The position numbers and the translations under genes were made by a program. A stretch of DNA of 64,000 bases. Origin: Datnioides undecimradiatus (lineage: Eukaryota > Chordata > Actinopteri > Lobotiformes > Datnioididae). The stretch lies in assembly GCA_008933995.1 (NCBI GenBank), contig WARS01002812.1:930001-994000 (forward strand), read 5' to 3'. The notes beneath the pieces are model-generated. The model saw only the letters and a program-made list of their open reading frames with translations, ran no database searches and was not told the origin of the DNA. Shown piece by piece: positions 11,851 to 24,943 of the stretch. The first letter of the stretch is position 1, and every line of letters begins with the position of its first letter.

Positions 11851-13610
11851 GAGTGGGACCTCCTTTTCATAATCTATCCATGTATGTGCTGAACACCTAC
11901 AGATGAAATGGGACTGTCTGGGTGGGATGTGACACAGAGCAGGTTACTTTGGGGAGCAAATGTTTAAAGAACCTGTACTTTTATTGGTCGGAGCTCTCGG
12001 AAAGTCCACCGCCAGGAAGTTGCCATTCAGACTTCCCGGTGGTAAACTTGGAAACTCCTGACTTCACTTGTTGACGAAGCTCGTTCGAAACGTCTTTAAA
12101 GACGCTCTATTTCCCAGAACCGTCCCGTGAAATCCCCATTTCACGATGACACGGCCGCCTCAGGCTTAATGCACATTAATAGCAACCCGTCAGCCTGCAA
12201 TCGGAAATAGAGAAATTGCTGTAATGGCTTTTGAGAAACCATATTGTGAAAAAAAAAAAAAAAATGACAAGAAGACGTCTGACGAATCTGTCACTCAAGC
12301 CTCTTCTTAAAAGTGCTTTGATGTTTACATGGATGATACACAGTCAAATGAGCCAAATTAGTTCGGTTTATGCAGACATGCCGAAGGATTATGGGAGTTA
12401 AGCGACCCCAATCTCCTCAATCCATCTATGAGCAGTCTGCTTTTATGACGTGTTGATGTATACGTGTTTTCTGAAGGCTGCTCGTACGCGCCCTGAATCT
12501 CATATTTGTCAAGACTGCAGTGTTGATGAGTTGGTTCAAGTACCAGGTGGTGAAACTGTTGCTCTTGTGCTGCGGAGCCGCGCGAGAGATGAAACGCAGA
12601 GGTTTGCATGGCTTCAACCTCATGCACCGTATATACATGTTTTTATATGTATTCTTGTTACTCTTAAAAGAATAGTTCTGAACTCGTTTTATGATCTATT
12701 GACTTGAACTCAAAGCCAAAATCAGATGATATGACTCCCTGTACTCGCCGTCGTCACAGTGCGTTAAGCGCTAACCAATCGTCTCTGCATCATTAACTCT
12801 CGCTTCTGTAAAATATGTTTTCTCAGTAACAAAGTCAGCACATCATCCACCCATAAATCTTGACTTTAAGTGTCTCTCTGCTGCTAATGCTGAAGGGATC
12901 ATGGTTTTAGGCTGGCACTGCTCTGAAATCTCTCTCAGCAGAGTCTGCTATGACAGCAGGAGCGGCTACGGTGTTATATGGTGGTTGTCCTAACAGCTAA
13001 TCATAAACTGAGGCAGTGAAACTTTAGCTAATTGCCAAAAATGGACTCAAGGTCGGGCTGTACTTAATGAAATTAGCAATGTTGAACTGTGGTTGCTTAG
13101 CACTTGTACTAGAAGCTGCGTCCCACATCCAAGCATCGTACTAACTGTCTTCATACTGTTTTAGCAGCATGCTAAACTGATTTATGCTGTTACTGCGCAC
13201 ACATAAAAGGTAAATTTCAATTTAAGATGCAATAGATTAATAGTTTTTTGAGCTGTTTGTGCACCACCACTGGGCTGCCCTCTCCATTTCCTGAGAGCAA
13301 TTCATTTAAAGAAAGCATTATCCGTCAACATCAGACTCAGTGCGCAAAGTTTAGTTTGAGTTTACTTCTTCCTTTTTTGTCACTTTTCCAGTGCGAATGA
13401 GTCTGTAGTATGGATGAGAGAGCCGCTTTGGCTGAGGTGGAGCTTCACCCAACGAGCATCTGCTGCTGGAAACTGTGCATGAACAATGTGACGCTTTGAT
13501 GGGCTCGAGCAAGAGAGAGAACTTCCATCGGCGTGGCCACCGAGTCGTGGCTGTGATGTATTATGTAGCATAAGTCTGGCTGTGTTTTGGCACCATGAGT
13601 ATTCACCCAA
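11851..13610. other. Intergenic DNA, no gene recognised
   Basis: Mixed sequence with a poly(A) run near 12249-12264. No supported exon, RNA gene or intact mobile element. Confidence 0.55.
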
Positions 13611-13682
13611 AGGGGGCACCCAGAGTTGAACTGGGGACCTCTTGAGCTGCAGTCAAATGCTCTGCCACTGAGCTATACCCCC
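13611..13682 (-). tRNA. tRNA-Cys (anticodon GCA)
   Basis: A complete 72-nt cloverleaf on the minus strand with all stems paired. The one notable change is in the anticodon loop, CTGCAGC instead of CTGCAGA (position 38 A to C). The anticodon itself is unchanged. No nearby TTTT terminator is visible downstream on the transcribed strand. Confidence 0.9.
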
Positions 13683-16479
13683 TGTCCTGTCCATAACAAG
13701 CAGCGAGACAAGCACAGAGTCTGTCCCCTTCGTGTCAGCAGAAAATGGGAAGCAATAAATCACCTCCACCCCTGCGCCGGCTGAGTCTGCAAAGACGACC
13801 TCGACGGCGGCATAAACAAACACACACACACGGATAAAAAAGTGACTTACATAGCGATTTAGAGTGTATTAATCACAAGTTGGAGTCGCGCAGAACTGAG
13901 CCGGGGAGTTTTTATTCTGCTGCCACTCAAAGTCAAAGGAAAAGACCTGCAGCCTGATAAACTGTGAATAGGTGTCATCATTACCGCATGATGCTTCTCT
14001 GTTTTTGGGTGAACATTGCATCAAATGTCCATAAAATACTGACTGAGCATACAATCAGAAGGAGATGAGGATGTCAAATTACCTGAGGTTATTACCAAAA
14101 TGACTTATGGCTTATTAAAATATGGCAAAACTGCGATAACTGTACATTAAAAACATATTTAACTGGAGCTGCGGACTTTGAGCGACGTGATATGAATTCA
14201 AAGAGGATTTACGCCGTCTGATTTCTCAGCGCGCGATCTGTGAAATTTGGAGATGGCCACTGGTCCGCTCAGAAGGCCCGAGATAAGAAAAAGAGGCTGA
14301 GATAGCGTGCAGCGCTAATTTGAGCAACCACCGCTGGTGAGTGGATTTGGACAATATCAAACGAACATCTTTTATTGTTCGTAGCGTTGCATGATTATGA
14401 CTCTCTGTGTGTGAGGGAATTAGGGAGGGAGCGGAGTGATGGGCTGAGAAGGGCATGCAGAGGCTGAAAATGATGTGGAGGATTATGACCAAGTCTTCAT
14501 ATTTCTGCAAATAAAAAAAACCCAACCCTACAATATATGAGGTTGATATAAAATGTTTAGCACCAGAGTGGCCAGGGTCAGCCGAGTGTTTGGACATTTC
14601 CCAACTTTCTCCTCTCAGAGAGTTCACGGTGTCCTCTTATGACTTTTTTAAAATGTCGTTTGACTCTTCTACTTGGCAGCTCCTTGTCCTTCTTTTAGAG
14701 ATCCAAAATCCTCTGGCAGCCACAACGCGCAGCATGTTGGACATCAATTATTTGTCATCCTTTGACACATTGGACTTGGAATGACACTCTGTTATTATCA
14801 GTAAAACCCAATTTCTAAAAATAAAAGTAAAATACTGATTATTAAGATCTAAAAAATACAATATCAATGTAAAACCAAATCATATTCCTTACATTAGCAC
14901 ATAATTTATCCTGCATCTGAGAAATATACCGTTTACTTAGCTCATATGTATTACGCACACGGTATTTTGCAGACGAGTTCGATGGGCTTTGTTTCTCTAA
15001 ACTCTGAATCATCGTAACCCCCCGTGTTTGCTACGACCCGCTAGCTTTTCAACAGTCAGATCAGCTTCTTGCAAACATTATGTCCTACCTCTTCATCCTG
15101 TTTCACTCTTAAATATGTCACGATATGAAAGCTACACACTCTTGAAATGCAGATTAATCTGGATTTTAATGATTCTGCTCACGAGTGACAGCGCATAGCA
15201 TGCTAATATTTGAATTAATCTCGATGTACTGTACAGCTGAGGATGATGGCTGCATCAGTTCTGCAGGAATTTTGTGCCAAAGCAAAGTTTTACCCAAGTT
15301 AAAAGTTTTATTTAATTAGGGCGCCTTATGAAAAGTAGTAAATGACAATAGCTATGATAGCTCACCCTGGATTTAGCACCAAATTTTATGGCAATCCGCC
15401 TGATAACTGTTGACATTTTACTCAAAACCACCAATCATAACCTCCTGGTGCTGGAGGAACGTGAAGCTCTCCGGTATCATCAGAGTACTTTGCCTGAGAA
15501 CCGTGAATGTTTAAAGAACATATGTGCAGAAGCTTTGTAAACTGGTGCAAACATAGCATTTTGCAAGTTTTGTGAATAATTGGCTTAATTTGCTTGTATA
15601 CTGTACCAGAACGAAAACATCTCAAATTGCTGATAACATCCAAGATGTCCGACTTTCTCTTTCAACTTATAACTATGTTTAGCACAAACCCCAGTATTTT
15701 GTGCTTTAAACAGTTAGAAGGCTTTACCTTTGTTTGTCTCAGTAGAACAGCTCCTTCATCTCAGTGATGCTCTTATTCGTAGTTTGCTTCCATTAAAATC
15801 CTAGTTACTTCAGTTCTGCTTTCATCTCTGTTTCCCCTGTTCCTCCAGCCAGCGACAAAGAAATGAAATTTAAAAGAGCTTCAGGATATTTATTTGGGAT
15901 CTTCTGGTCCGTGCAGCACCTTTATTTGCCGTCTGAGATGCACTTTAACTGTGTTATGAAAGCACAAAGGCCAGTTTTCTAATTGCTAACCAGCCCCGTC
16001 CTCTCCGGCAGCCAGAGGACTCATAAAGTCAACGAGTTCAGTATCTTTTACCTCCAAAAACCATGTGCTTCCCCTCCCACCGTATCACTGTCAGTCAGTC
16101 CCAGACTTCCCCTCCCCGCTGCCCCTCGGAGGGGTATTAAAAACCCCACCACCTCCTCCTCATCCTCATCATCACCACACAAACACACCCATCACCAACC
16201 CCCAACCATGACCCAGTTTGAAGGGGATAAGGGGGTAAGTGAGGACCATTGTGAGTACCACAGGGAGAGAGGCAAGATGCTCTGCCTCCCTCATTCCTCT
16301 CCCTTTCAGGAAGCGCTCACACTTGGTTAAGCACACACACTGAGGCTCTTCACGGGAGAGCGGCGGCGGAGGCGCGTGTTTTGTTTCGAGTTTTTTTTTT
16401 GTTGTCGTCGGGATGCCGTTTGTTGGTTTTAGGTCAGGGCCGTTTGATGTGAGCCGAGGTTAAGGGGTATGTAAAGGAG

Positions 16480-16569
16480 GCTAAGTGAGACGAGTAGACA
16501 GAGATGAGGGGCCTCAGGTTGAGAGACAAAGGACACAGTACCTGGCATCTGGGAGAGAAGGAGTAGAGT
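16480..16569 (+). other. Candidate gjc1 5' untranslated exon and donor (tentative)
   Basis: A purine-rich stretch ends in AGA followed by GTGAGTATG, a good vertebrate donor. Just upstream is a CpG-containing GGCGGCGG patch and a T run. It is the best donor plus GC patch I noticed in the 10 kb before the gjc1 acceptor at 23428. Only position and splice signal support it, so transcript evidence would decide. Confidence 0.2.
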
Positions 16570-17278
16570 GAGTATGCTGCTTCATCACTTTACTTTGACG
16601 ATTGTTTGTCGTCTCTGTGTGCTTGTTTTTTGATGTGTGACGAGAAAGGGAATCATCTTTCACTTGTAACTGATCAGGTCAATCAGGAAGTTAAATCTCA
16701 GACCCCTTGACCACAGGATAGATAGCTAGAGGGTCTTCAGCGTCTTCCTGAACTCGGAGAACTTAACATCGCGGTCGTTTAAAAGATAGTTATGTGTATC
16801 GTTTCCTTGCGCGGATGCACACACGCAGAGAGGCTGCTCCTGCCTCAGAGATTCATCCTGTAACATATGGAACTGGTTTGCCGTCGCGTTTCTTCCCTTC
16901 GGACACTGTTAATGAGGGAATTTTTAGTTTCCCACGAACGCGGAGGGAGAAATGCTTCTTCAGAGACCACCTCCCCTCGCTGCAAAATGAAGAAGAATGG
17001 CTCATTCATCCATCATGGCAAAGGCTTCCTCGTGTCAAGACTCTCTCGCAGGCCGGGGTTCACGTTTGACCACGCAACAAAATGTTCAGCCGTTTCTATT
17101 TTTGTCCCTCGGTAGTGAGGTTTGAAGATATGAGTTCCTTCAAGTCTTCCGCTGCACGTTTTATGAGCCAGAGGCCCAAATTAGGGTGTGCTGTCTGCTC
17201 AACTCTTTGGAATTTATAATTTATTTGTGGTTCATGGCCTCGTGCATTGATCACTCTGCAAGTAAGTCTCACGTCCGT

Positions 17279-17312
17279 CCGTGTGTGTGTGTGTGTGTGT
17301 GTCTGTGTGTGT
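17279..17312. repeat. (GT)n microsatellite
   Basis: A nearly pure GT dinucleotide run with one CT interruption. Confidence 0.9.
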
Positions 17313-20300
17313 AAATGCATGCACCATACAATCTGGCAGAGATTAGTGTGTGAAATGGATGCGACGAACATCTCTGATAACCTTCTGTGTGGGAGAACTC
17401 AACTGGATGCAAAGGCACTCTTTGGCATGCATGTTTTTAATCACTTCAAGGACTCTTCTGAGCAAAGTTGCAGCTCAGAAAAAGAAAGAAAGAAGACAGA
17501 ATGAAAGAAGAAAATGTTGATAAGGAATCCATTTTTAGCTATGCTGGATTTTTTTGGTGATTTGAATATCTCTGAGTGCCTAACAAAGGAGCTTATCCAG
17601 CGCCTTCAGAGTAGGAGACGGGGGGAACCACAACATAAGAAACCCCCTGTGCTTTATAAGCTGAGCATTTGCCGGCGGTCGGTCTTCCACACGGCGCTGT
17701 TACAGTGCTTATTTCTGCTCGTATCGTGAGTTCACGGGCAGAGGCCGGTGACCTTTTCATGACATGAATTTGTTGGTTTTTTACGTGGGGTCTCTTTGCA
17801 TAAAAACAGCCAGGGTTTGACCCACATCTGACGATCCAGGGGGTTATCCTGGACAGATGTCTGGCCAGCTACTGTGTGGGCAGATTAGTTTGATCTGTGC
17901 AGCTTGTGTGGGACAAGGTGGAAGCTCAGGAGGGCATCTGTAAAGCTCCAGGACAGAGCGGAGAGGGAGAGGACACGGTGGCAATGACCCTCAAATAAGG
18001 ACAGTCAGAGGAACATCAGCCCCGACAGAACATGCTCAGATCTCATCCCTATCATGGCTCTCTGATGCTTTATAAATAAAAAACACACAACGGTTTGTTG
18101 TGACCAATAGATAGACACCAAAATCAACCAAGTATATGTCACAAAATACATAGATATCACAATATTTTAATTTTTTCGAATGATAAGCTTTAAAAGAAGT
18201 GCACAAACGTTTAACTGCAGACCTCACTGTGCCAGAATTCCCATTACTTTACAGCTACAGTGTCAGTTTTTTAGTAAAGGTGTTTCATTTTCATGTGATT
18301 AAGCCGGCATATTAAATCTTGGCACACACAAGACGGCTTCAAACTGTGTCGCTGCTGCAGGTTTAGGACCAGCTTTGTTCTGCATCCTCACCAATTTAAT
18401 TTTTTTTGTGTGTGGAGGATTTCTATTCATATAAAATGTGAAAGTGTGCCGTCCTCTCCCAGGGAGCGTAATTAACCTTCCTCTCTTTTGGGCTTTGTCT
18501 CGCTGTCTGTCGCAAAATTCAACTTTGCAGCAAAGACTGTTGAATATATATAGTGGATAAATAAACTATGCATTTATTTGACCCTGGATCAGTCTTTACT
18601 TTTGAGCCATATATACTCAGAATAGACATTTATTAATTATTTCCTGAATTACATGTGATATCTTGTCGCCGATCCACAAGCAAATGCATTTTGCATGAGC
18701 GATTTGCATCAGTCTGTTTTGCACATTTACAAAATCATCATCTTTGTAATATCAGTAAAAAGAGTCCATTATAAAGCTTTAATTGCTTTCTGTCGTTGTG
18801 CTTAGTGATAATGTTTTAATATATATAAAAAAAAAACAAACTAAAATACCACAAAAGTCACATCAGATACAACAAATTGCAAAGTCTTTCATGTTTAAGA
18901 TTCATAAATCTTCTGGAAATGTAATTACAACATGCATGTATTAACATTAGAATCAGCTTAATACCACTGCACTGTGCTACAGCAGTGTTTCTGACTGCTA
19001 AAGGGCTTAATGTAACATTTAGTGGTCATATGAGAGGATGCAATAGGGAAACAATATGTTTTTCTAATAAGGAAAACCCAAAATCACGTGAGTCATTAAA
19101 TGTTTCAGTCAAACCCGGCAAAGCAGCGCCGTGCAGAGGCAAAGATGCATTAAATTGCAGGATGAGCAGGGTTTTAAAGGCAGCGGGTCAGCGGGATGAG
19201 GATGAAATCAGTCTTTGCAGAAGACACCTCTGCCTTAAGATCTTTTACAGTCACCTTAAAAGCACTAAGAGAGCTCTAATTGATCATCGCGCATGATGCT
19301 GAAGCAGACTGAGGAGCAAACTGTTTACTCCGAGCCTGTTCTGACATTCACACTCTGCAGGGGGAAAAGTACATCTGTGCTGTGAGCTGAATGATGGATG
19401 GCGGCTGCCGCGTCCGTACGGATGTTTTCGCCTGTAAATGAGAACTGTGTGCGGTTAGCAGAGAGGCAGCGACCAAATAAAACCAAAAATAACTGGGAAG
19501 TGATCCAGTATCTGCTGTGCTGTCCGTGACCACGCTGCACACTCATTGATATTATGTACAATAACAGTTTAATACGTTTCGCTGGTCTGTAAATGTACAA
19601 ATATGTAGTGGGTTGATTAAAGAACCGAATAAATCTACCTTACATACACTCATTAGAGCCTTTTTTCCCTGGTTTACATTATGTTCATTATCCAAACTGC
19701 CCTTAGCCTGTGTTTATTAATATGAATAATGCTTTGTGTGCATGTGCGCACATGGATCCGCATATGTCAAAGCTGGAATATGTGACACACAGTTTAGAGG
19801 CAGAGAGAGAGAGAGAGGATGCAGATCATTTTAATATTAAACTCCCTTTTATTAGCAGTGCAGTTTATTAACAGACTAGTGAACGGTCCAACATGGAGAG
19901 ACTCCCTCTGGCCATCAGGACCTCTGTTTGTCCCACTCTGTCAACAGTAAATTTGAATTGACCTGCACATTTGAACCTTTGCACTTGAGTCTGAGCTTGA
20001 ATTTACACAATATCAATACTTATATTACAATTTGTTATGTCTGAATTTTTATTTCCTCGCTAATTCTTAATTTCAACTCTTATTCTGACACAGCCAGGTA
20101 GAGTACGCTACCCTGCATTTCACTGGCATCTGGCATGTGACTTATTAAACCTTTAAATCTTGACCATTGCATAACAACGTACATCTGTGTCAAGAAACAT
20201 GAATGAAACGTGTCAATTAATACAAATAATTTACTAAAACATTGATTTAGACAGATTGTGAAACCATTTATTTATCTTTTTTTAGCTATTATGTGTGGCA

Positions 20301-20743
20301 CAGCATGCTAAGTGTTTGACTCATTACAGAACAAGACAATAAACATTATAACTACGCATATTCCGGTTAAGTTTATATGTACATCTATTTAAAATGTCGA
20401 ATATATTGCATATTACATAGCACAAGAAAGACAATGAGTGCTACAAACGTTATGGTCTTAAATGCTTCTTCCAAGCGAACATGTTGTGTGTTTAAACGCG
20501 ACATGCAGAAGCCACGACCTGACACACCTGTAACCGACTGCACCGTCACCTGTTGCTGCACAGAACTCCCCTCCATCGTGGGCTCATTCCCCTGGTGTAC
20601 CTCCCAAGCCCGGAGCCCTCCAGCTGGAGCGCTGCGTCCACATGATGAGTCACGACTGTGAATAAGGAGCACCTTAGCTAACCCCAGTGTGTTTGTGTAC
20701 AGGGACATTGTGGCTCTACTCTGCATGCTTTTTGAGGTTGTTG

Positions 20744-20745
<2 letters not shown>

Positions 20746-20776
<31 letters not shown>
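20746..20776. repeat. (GT)n microsatellite
   Basis: An uninterrupted GT run of about 15 units. Confidence 0.9.
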
Positions 20777-20777
<1 letters not shown>

Positions 20778-21639
20778 TGCCTCTCTGTGAGTCTGTCTGC
20801 ATACTATATCTGGATGCGAGTATCTGCGGATCCCACGGGATGAAAGCCGGCGACTGAGGGGATCCCTGGGGTGACGCTAACTGTAATTGTAAGTGCCCGT
20901 TTGAATCTGTGTGTGAGGTCATGATGTGCAGAGTTCACCCCTTAGGAACTGATCTTGTTGAACTTTGACCTTGCTCTGTTCTGGTAGGGCTATGAGCTAT
21001 GTAATGAGTGCAGATGTATCAGAGAGCTTGATGACCCATGATTACACAGTCATGACCTTCTGGGCTGATTACTATAAAGCCATTGATCCTGAAAGTTATT
21101 CCCATTCAAAGCTCATTAGTAGTGTCCTATTATATAAAATCATCATGGTGTTACACTGAAGGGAGGTTTGTTTCTTCTTCGAGCTCCAGAACCAAAATCT
21201 GATGTGCCTTTGCGATGTTTTCACGTGTGACATGATTTCCACCAATTCATGTTCATCGTTTGTATCAGAGACAGACAGAAAGCCTGCCTGCTGTGTCTGT
21301 GCGCTGCTATTCGGGAGGCTGACTCACCCCAGTAACTTAATGCACGGAGTCAGCTTCTTACCCCTAACTGCCCCACTAGCTCCTGCAGACATAAATTGGA
21401 TGAGAAAGCAAAATGCCAGGTTATATGTGGCTGAGTTAGCGGTGGTAGCGGTAGAGTGTTGAGCTGTTGTGAGGCTGGGCTGGAGCGTCTCTCCTGGTCA
21501 GGTGTGAGTGTGACAGTTCCTGGTGCACAAACTACCTAGAAACTCTACAAAGTAAATGCAAGTCTTCAGCAAAGGTCATGCTGAAGTTCATTTGAGTTAT
21601 ATGTGCAAGGACTGTTTTCAGCTGTGCATTAAATGGAGT

Positions 21640-21661
21640 GTATATATATATATATATATAC
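21640..21661. repeat. (TA)n microsatellite
   Basis: About ten TA units. Confidence 0.85.
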
Positions 21662-23428
21662 AGAAACATGGGTTAAATCTAACAGTGCAGTGCAGGAAAG
21701 ATATGTGCAAAGTGGTTTTGATCTTCAAAAGTCAAAATGCTGCCAGATTGAACAACACTTGACATTGTTTGGTACAAAACTCTTCATATAAAAAGTATTG
21801 CATGAAAAAAAAAATCAAAAGTCTAATAAATTCTGTCTAAAGCTGCAGTTTTAATAACAAATACAACGCTGAGAGACAAAGACAGAAGAGAGGAACAGAG
21901 GAAATAACAACAAACGGTAACACTGATGCATTTTGTTGCACCAAAACTTTACTTCTTATTAAATCAAAGCAGTTTAACCTTTGCAGCCGGCTGTTTGTCT
22001 GTGAGTGAATCTGGATTTTATTATCTAAAGGACAACTGTGCGGCACAGTAAGAGTTACGTAAAGAAATGCAGTGATGTAATGCGGGAAAAGTCAGACGGA
22101 GCTCGACCACGGAAGGACACCGCTATGACTCTGTGTGCTTGTGGCTCCGCTCCGGTCATTTGCTGCTTACTCATACATGTCGGTCACAGACGCTCACGGT
22201 TAGCACTCTCACATGGACTTTCTCTGCTAGACCTCTTGCTGTATGTCGGTAATGCATGTCCTGGAGTGTGCACACAAAGGGATTCCTGACCATCTACCTC
22301 CTGTGTCCCAGGCGTGTCCTTATATGGTCACAGTGACCAATATGAGACATGTTTCTTTGCGAGGCTTCTTCAAAACATTCCCGCCCTCCCCGCTCCTGCT
22401 GGAGACACAAAGCAGAGGGCTGGGAGCTCCAGCTCCAGCTCCTCCAGCGAAATTTTCCCTCTCGCTGCAGCTCCGGCTCACTCCGACTAAGCTCTCAACC
22501 TGCTTGGTAAGGGTATCGTCCCTGGAAGCCCTTTAAACCCCCAACTAAGCCAGTATTCATGGTTGGATTTTCCTCTCAGTCTAGCTGACAATAAGCCATG
22601 CGCTACTGCGGCTTCATTTGGGGGAAAGTTCTGTGGAGGTGTCATACTCATCCCCCAAAGCTGCCCTGAGGGACAGCAGTGTTTGGGTTCAGCTCCACTG
22701 CCTGAGCTAATGTGGGTCTGCTGTCTGACTCCCCGCTCCAACGGTTTGTGCCCGGCCACCTGCTGATTCTGCTGGTTCGGATGGACTGCCTGGAGCCCAG
22801 GCCTAACCTACATAGGCAACGTGCCCCTCTTCCTCCCCTAAACTGTGCTCAAATGCACACACACACACACACATAAGCCCAGCACAGCACAATGCCATTT
22901 ACCTCTCAACCAGAACAAACCAGTCGAGTTAATACAATCCTGAAAACTGCACCTCTCACAGAAGAAGGCTCACTAAGAGGATTTATTTCTTCAAAAAGAG
23001 ATAGGCTGTTAAATAAAGTGTGTGTGTATTTGATGATAGCAAATTCCCTATTTGGATTATTTCGCCTCCTTCTCAGTGCTGCTTGATGGTATTTTTTAAT
23101 ACCGATATCCTCTTTCCACCCTGTTTGGTCTTCTAATTCCCTAAAAAGCCCAAACTTGACAGCAACCTCACTGTGGCACTGAGCTCTGAATTCAGTGTGT
23201 GTGTTCGTGCTGCAAGAAGCAACAGATTAAATTAAGGATATATTGATTGCCTGAGAGGGACACTTATTTTAATTAAAGCAATTATTATGTCAACCCTGTT
23301 CACATCTTGCCTCCGAACTTGCACAACTAATGCTGCTCCCAGGAAAAATCTGGACAAATCTCACAATTTTCTTTGATCATGTTTTGTAATTTGCATTAAT
23401 CCTCTTTCTCCCTCTTGTCTTGTTCCAG

Positions 23429-23482
23429 AGTCTGTGAACAGGTGAGAGAGGGACACTGTCTGCCCCACTGTCCAGCGACACC
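23429..23482 (+). other. gjc1: gjc1 5' UTR segment in the coding exon
   Basis: A pyrimidine-rich run ending TTCCAG precedes position 23429, so the 54 bases before ATG are the 3' part of a 5' UTR spliced to an upstream exon. A single intron just before the start codon is typical of connexin genes. Confidence 0.75.
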
Positions 23483-24943
23483 ATGAGCTGGAGCTTCCTC
23501 ACGCGGCTGCTGGAGGAGATCCACAACCACTCCACCTTCGTGGGGAAGCTGTGGCTCACCGTGCTCATCGTCTTCCGCATCGTTCTCACTGCCGTTGGGG
23601 GAGAGTCCATCTACTACGACGAACAAAGCAAGTTTGTCTGCAACTCGGGTCAGCCGGGCTGCGAGAATGTCTGCTACGACGCCTTCGCACCTTTATCTCA
23701 CGTCCGCTTCTGGGTCTTCCAGATTATCCTGGTGGCAATGCCCTCTCTCATGTACATGGGCTACGCCATCAACAAGATCGCACGATTGGATGAAGCCAAA
23801 GGAGGAGGCGGCTCTGCTGCAGTTCGAACAGGAGGAGGCGGCGGCTACACGCACAGGAAGCCGAGGAAAATCTGCTTTGGAGCACGTCAGCACCGGGGCA
23901 TCGAGGAGACCGAGGAGGACCAGGAGGATGACCCCATGATCTATGAGGTTCCAGAGATTGAGCCCCCGAAAAGGCCACGGGATCCACTGCAACCGACACC
24001 CAGACCCAAGGTCCGGCACGATGGGCGCAAGCGTATCCGAGACGAGGGGCTGATGAGGGTCTACGTTTTGCAGCTGGTGACTCGTACGGTGCTGGAAGCA
24101 GGCTTCCTTGCGGGACAGTATTTGCTGTATGGTTTCCGTGTGATGCCCGTGTTCGTGTGCTCGGGGAAGCCTTGCCCCCACAGCGTTGACTGCTTTGTGT
24201 CGCGGCCTACAGAGAAGACCATCTTCCTGCGCATCATGTATGGCGTCACCGTCCTCTGCCTCATGCTCAACGTTTGGGAGATGCTTCATTTGGGGATCGG
24301 CTCCATCTGCGACATTCTTCGCCGCCGGCGCTGCCCACCTCAGGAGGATGAGTACCAGTTGGGTTTGCTGGGCACCAACGGGGGTGTGGAGGGCTCGGTA
24401 GGAGGGACGGGGCCTGAGGCAGGCTCTGAGGAAGGGGTGGGAGGAGATGGGGCTGCTGATTACGTGGGTTACCCCTTCTCGTGGAATACGCCTTCCGCTC
24501 CACCTGGCTACAATATTGTGGTAAAGCCAGAGCAGATGCCCTACACGGACCTTAGCAACGCTAAGATGGCATGCAAGCAGAACCGGGCAAACATTGCCCA
24601 AGAGGAGCAGCAGCAATTTGGTAGCAACGAGGATAACTTCCCCACTGGAGGGGAGGCCCGCGTCGCTTTGAACAAAGACATGATCCAGCAAGCTCACGAG
24701 CAGCTGGAGGCGGCCATCCAGGCCTACAGTCAGCAGCACCGGGCAGAGGAGCAGCTTGGGGACAACCAGGATGACAAGCCCCAAAGTAATATCATCCAGG
24801 CCCAACCGCAGCCACAGCCTCAGCCTCAGAAAGAGCGAAAGCATAGGTTCAAGCACGGCAAAGGCGGCAGCAGCGGAGGAGGCAGCAGCAGCAACAGCAG
24901 TAGTAGCAAATCGGGAGAGGGCAAGCCCTCCGTATGGATTTAA
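23483..24943 (+). CDS. gjc1: Connexin 45, gap junction gamma-1 protein
   Basis: The 486-residue frame is uninterrupted in one exon, as usual for connexins. It forms six-subunit hemichannels in the plasma membrane that dock into gap junction channels passing ions and small molecules. The N-terminus [19 protein letters not shown] is the Cx45 signature. TM1 is at about 21-43. Extracellular loop 1 has C53, C60 and C64 (CX6CX3C). TM2 is at about 75-97 and TM3 at about 190-216. Loop 2 has C226, C231 and C237 (CX4CX5C), and TM4 is at about 246-268. The tail keeps Cx45 blocks ([27 protein letters not shown]) and the C-terminal SVWI, a PDZ ligand for ZO-1-type partners. It is longer than mammalian Cx45 (about 396 aa), with Gly-rich insertions at 107-121 and 293-324 and a (PQ)n run near 440-448. 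The start has a good context (A at -3). A splice acceptor lies 54 bases upstream at 23428. Cx47 (gjc2) is less likely from the tail blocks. Confidence 0.97.
   Translation: MSWSFLTRLLEEIHNHSTFVGKLWLTVLIVFRIVLTAVGGESIYYDEQSKFVCNSGQPGCENVCYDAFAPLSHVRFWVFQIILVAMPSLMYMGYAINKIARLDEAKGGGGSAAVRTGGGGGYTHRKPRKICFGARQHRGIEETEEDQEDDPMIYEVPEIEPPKRPRDPLQPTPRPKVRHDGRKRIRDEGLMRVYVLQLVTRTVLEAGFLAGQYLLYGFRVMPVFVCSGKPCPHSVDCFVSRPTEKTIFLRIMYGVTVLCLMLNVWEMLHLGIGSICDILRRRRCPPQEDEYQLGLLGTNGGVEGSVGGTGPEAGSEEGVGGDGAADYVGYPFSWNTPSAPPGYNIVVKPEQMPYTDLSNAKMACKQNRANIAQEEQQQFGSNEDNFPTGGEARVALNKDMIQQAHEQLEAAIQAYSQQHRAEEQLGDNQDDKPQSNIIQAQPQPQPQPQKERKHRFKHGKGGSSGGGSSSNSSSSKSGEGKPSVWI

Larger units (their letters stand above)
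13683..23428. other. Long non-coding stretch upstream of gjc1
   Basis: Nearly 10 kb without a supportable coding exon. It contains GT tracts at 17279-17312 and 20746-20776, a TA tract at 21640-21661 and a GC-richer patch at 16.3-16.6 kb. Because gjc1's coding exon begins with a splice acceptor, this region should contain the gene's promoter and at least one 5' untranslated exon. Confidence 0.55.

Noticed and set aside
23693-24856. 387-codon open frame on the minus strand opposite gjc1
   Set aside because: It lies wholly antisense to the connexin exon, and no domain is visible. GC-rich codon use in gjc1 removes stop codons on the opposite strand.
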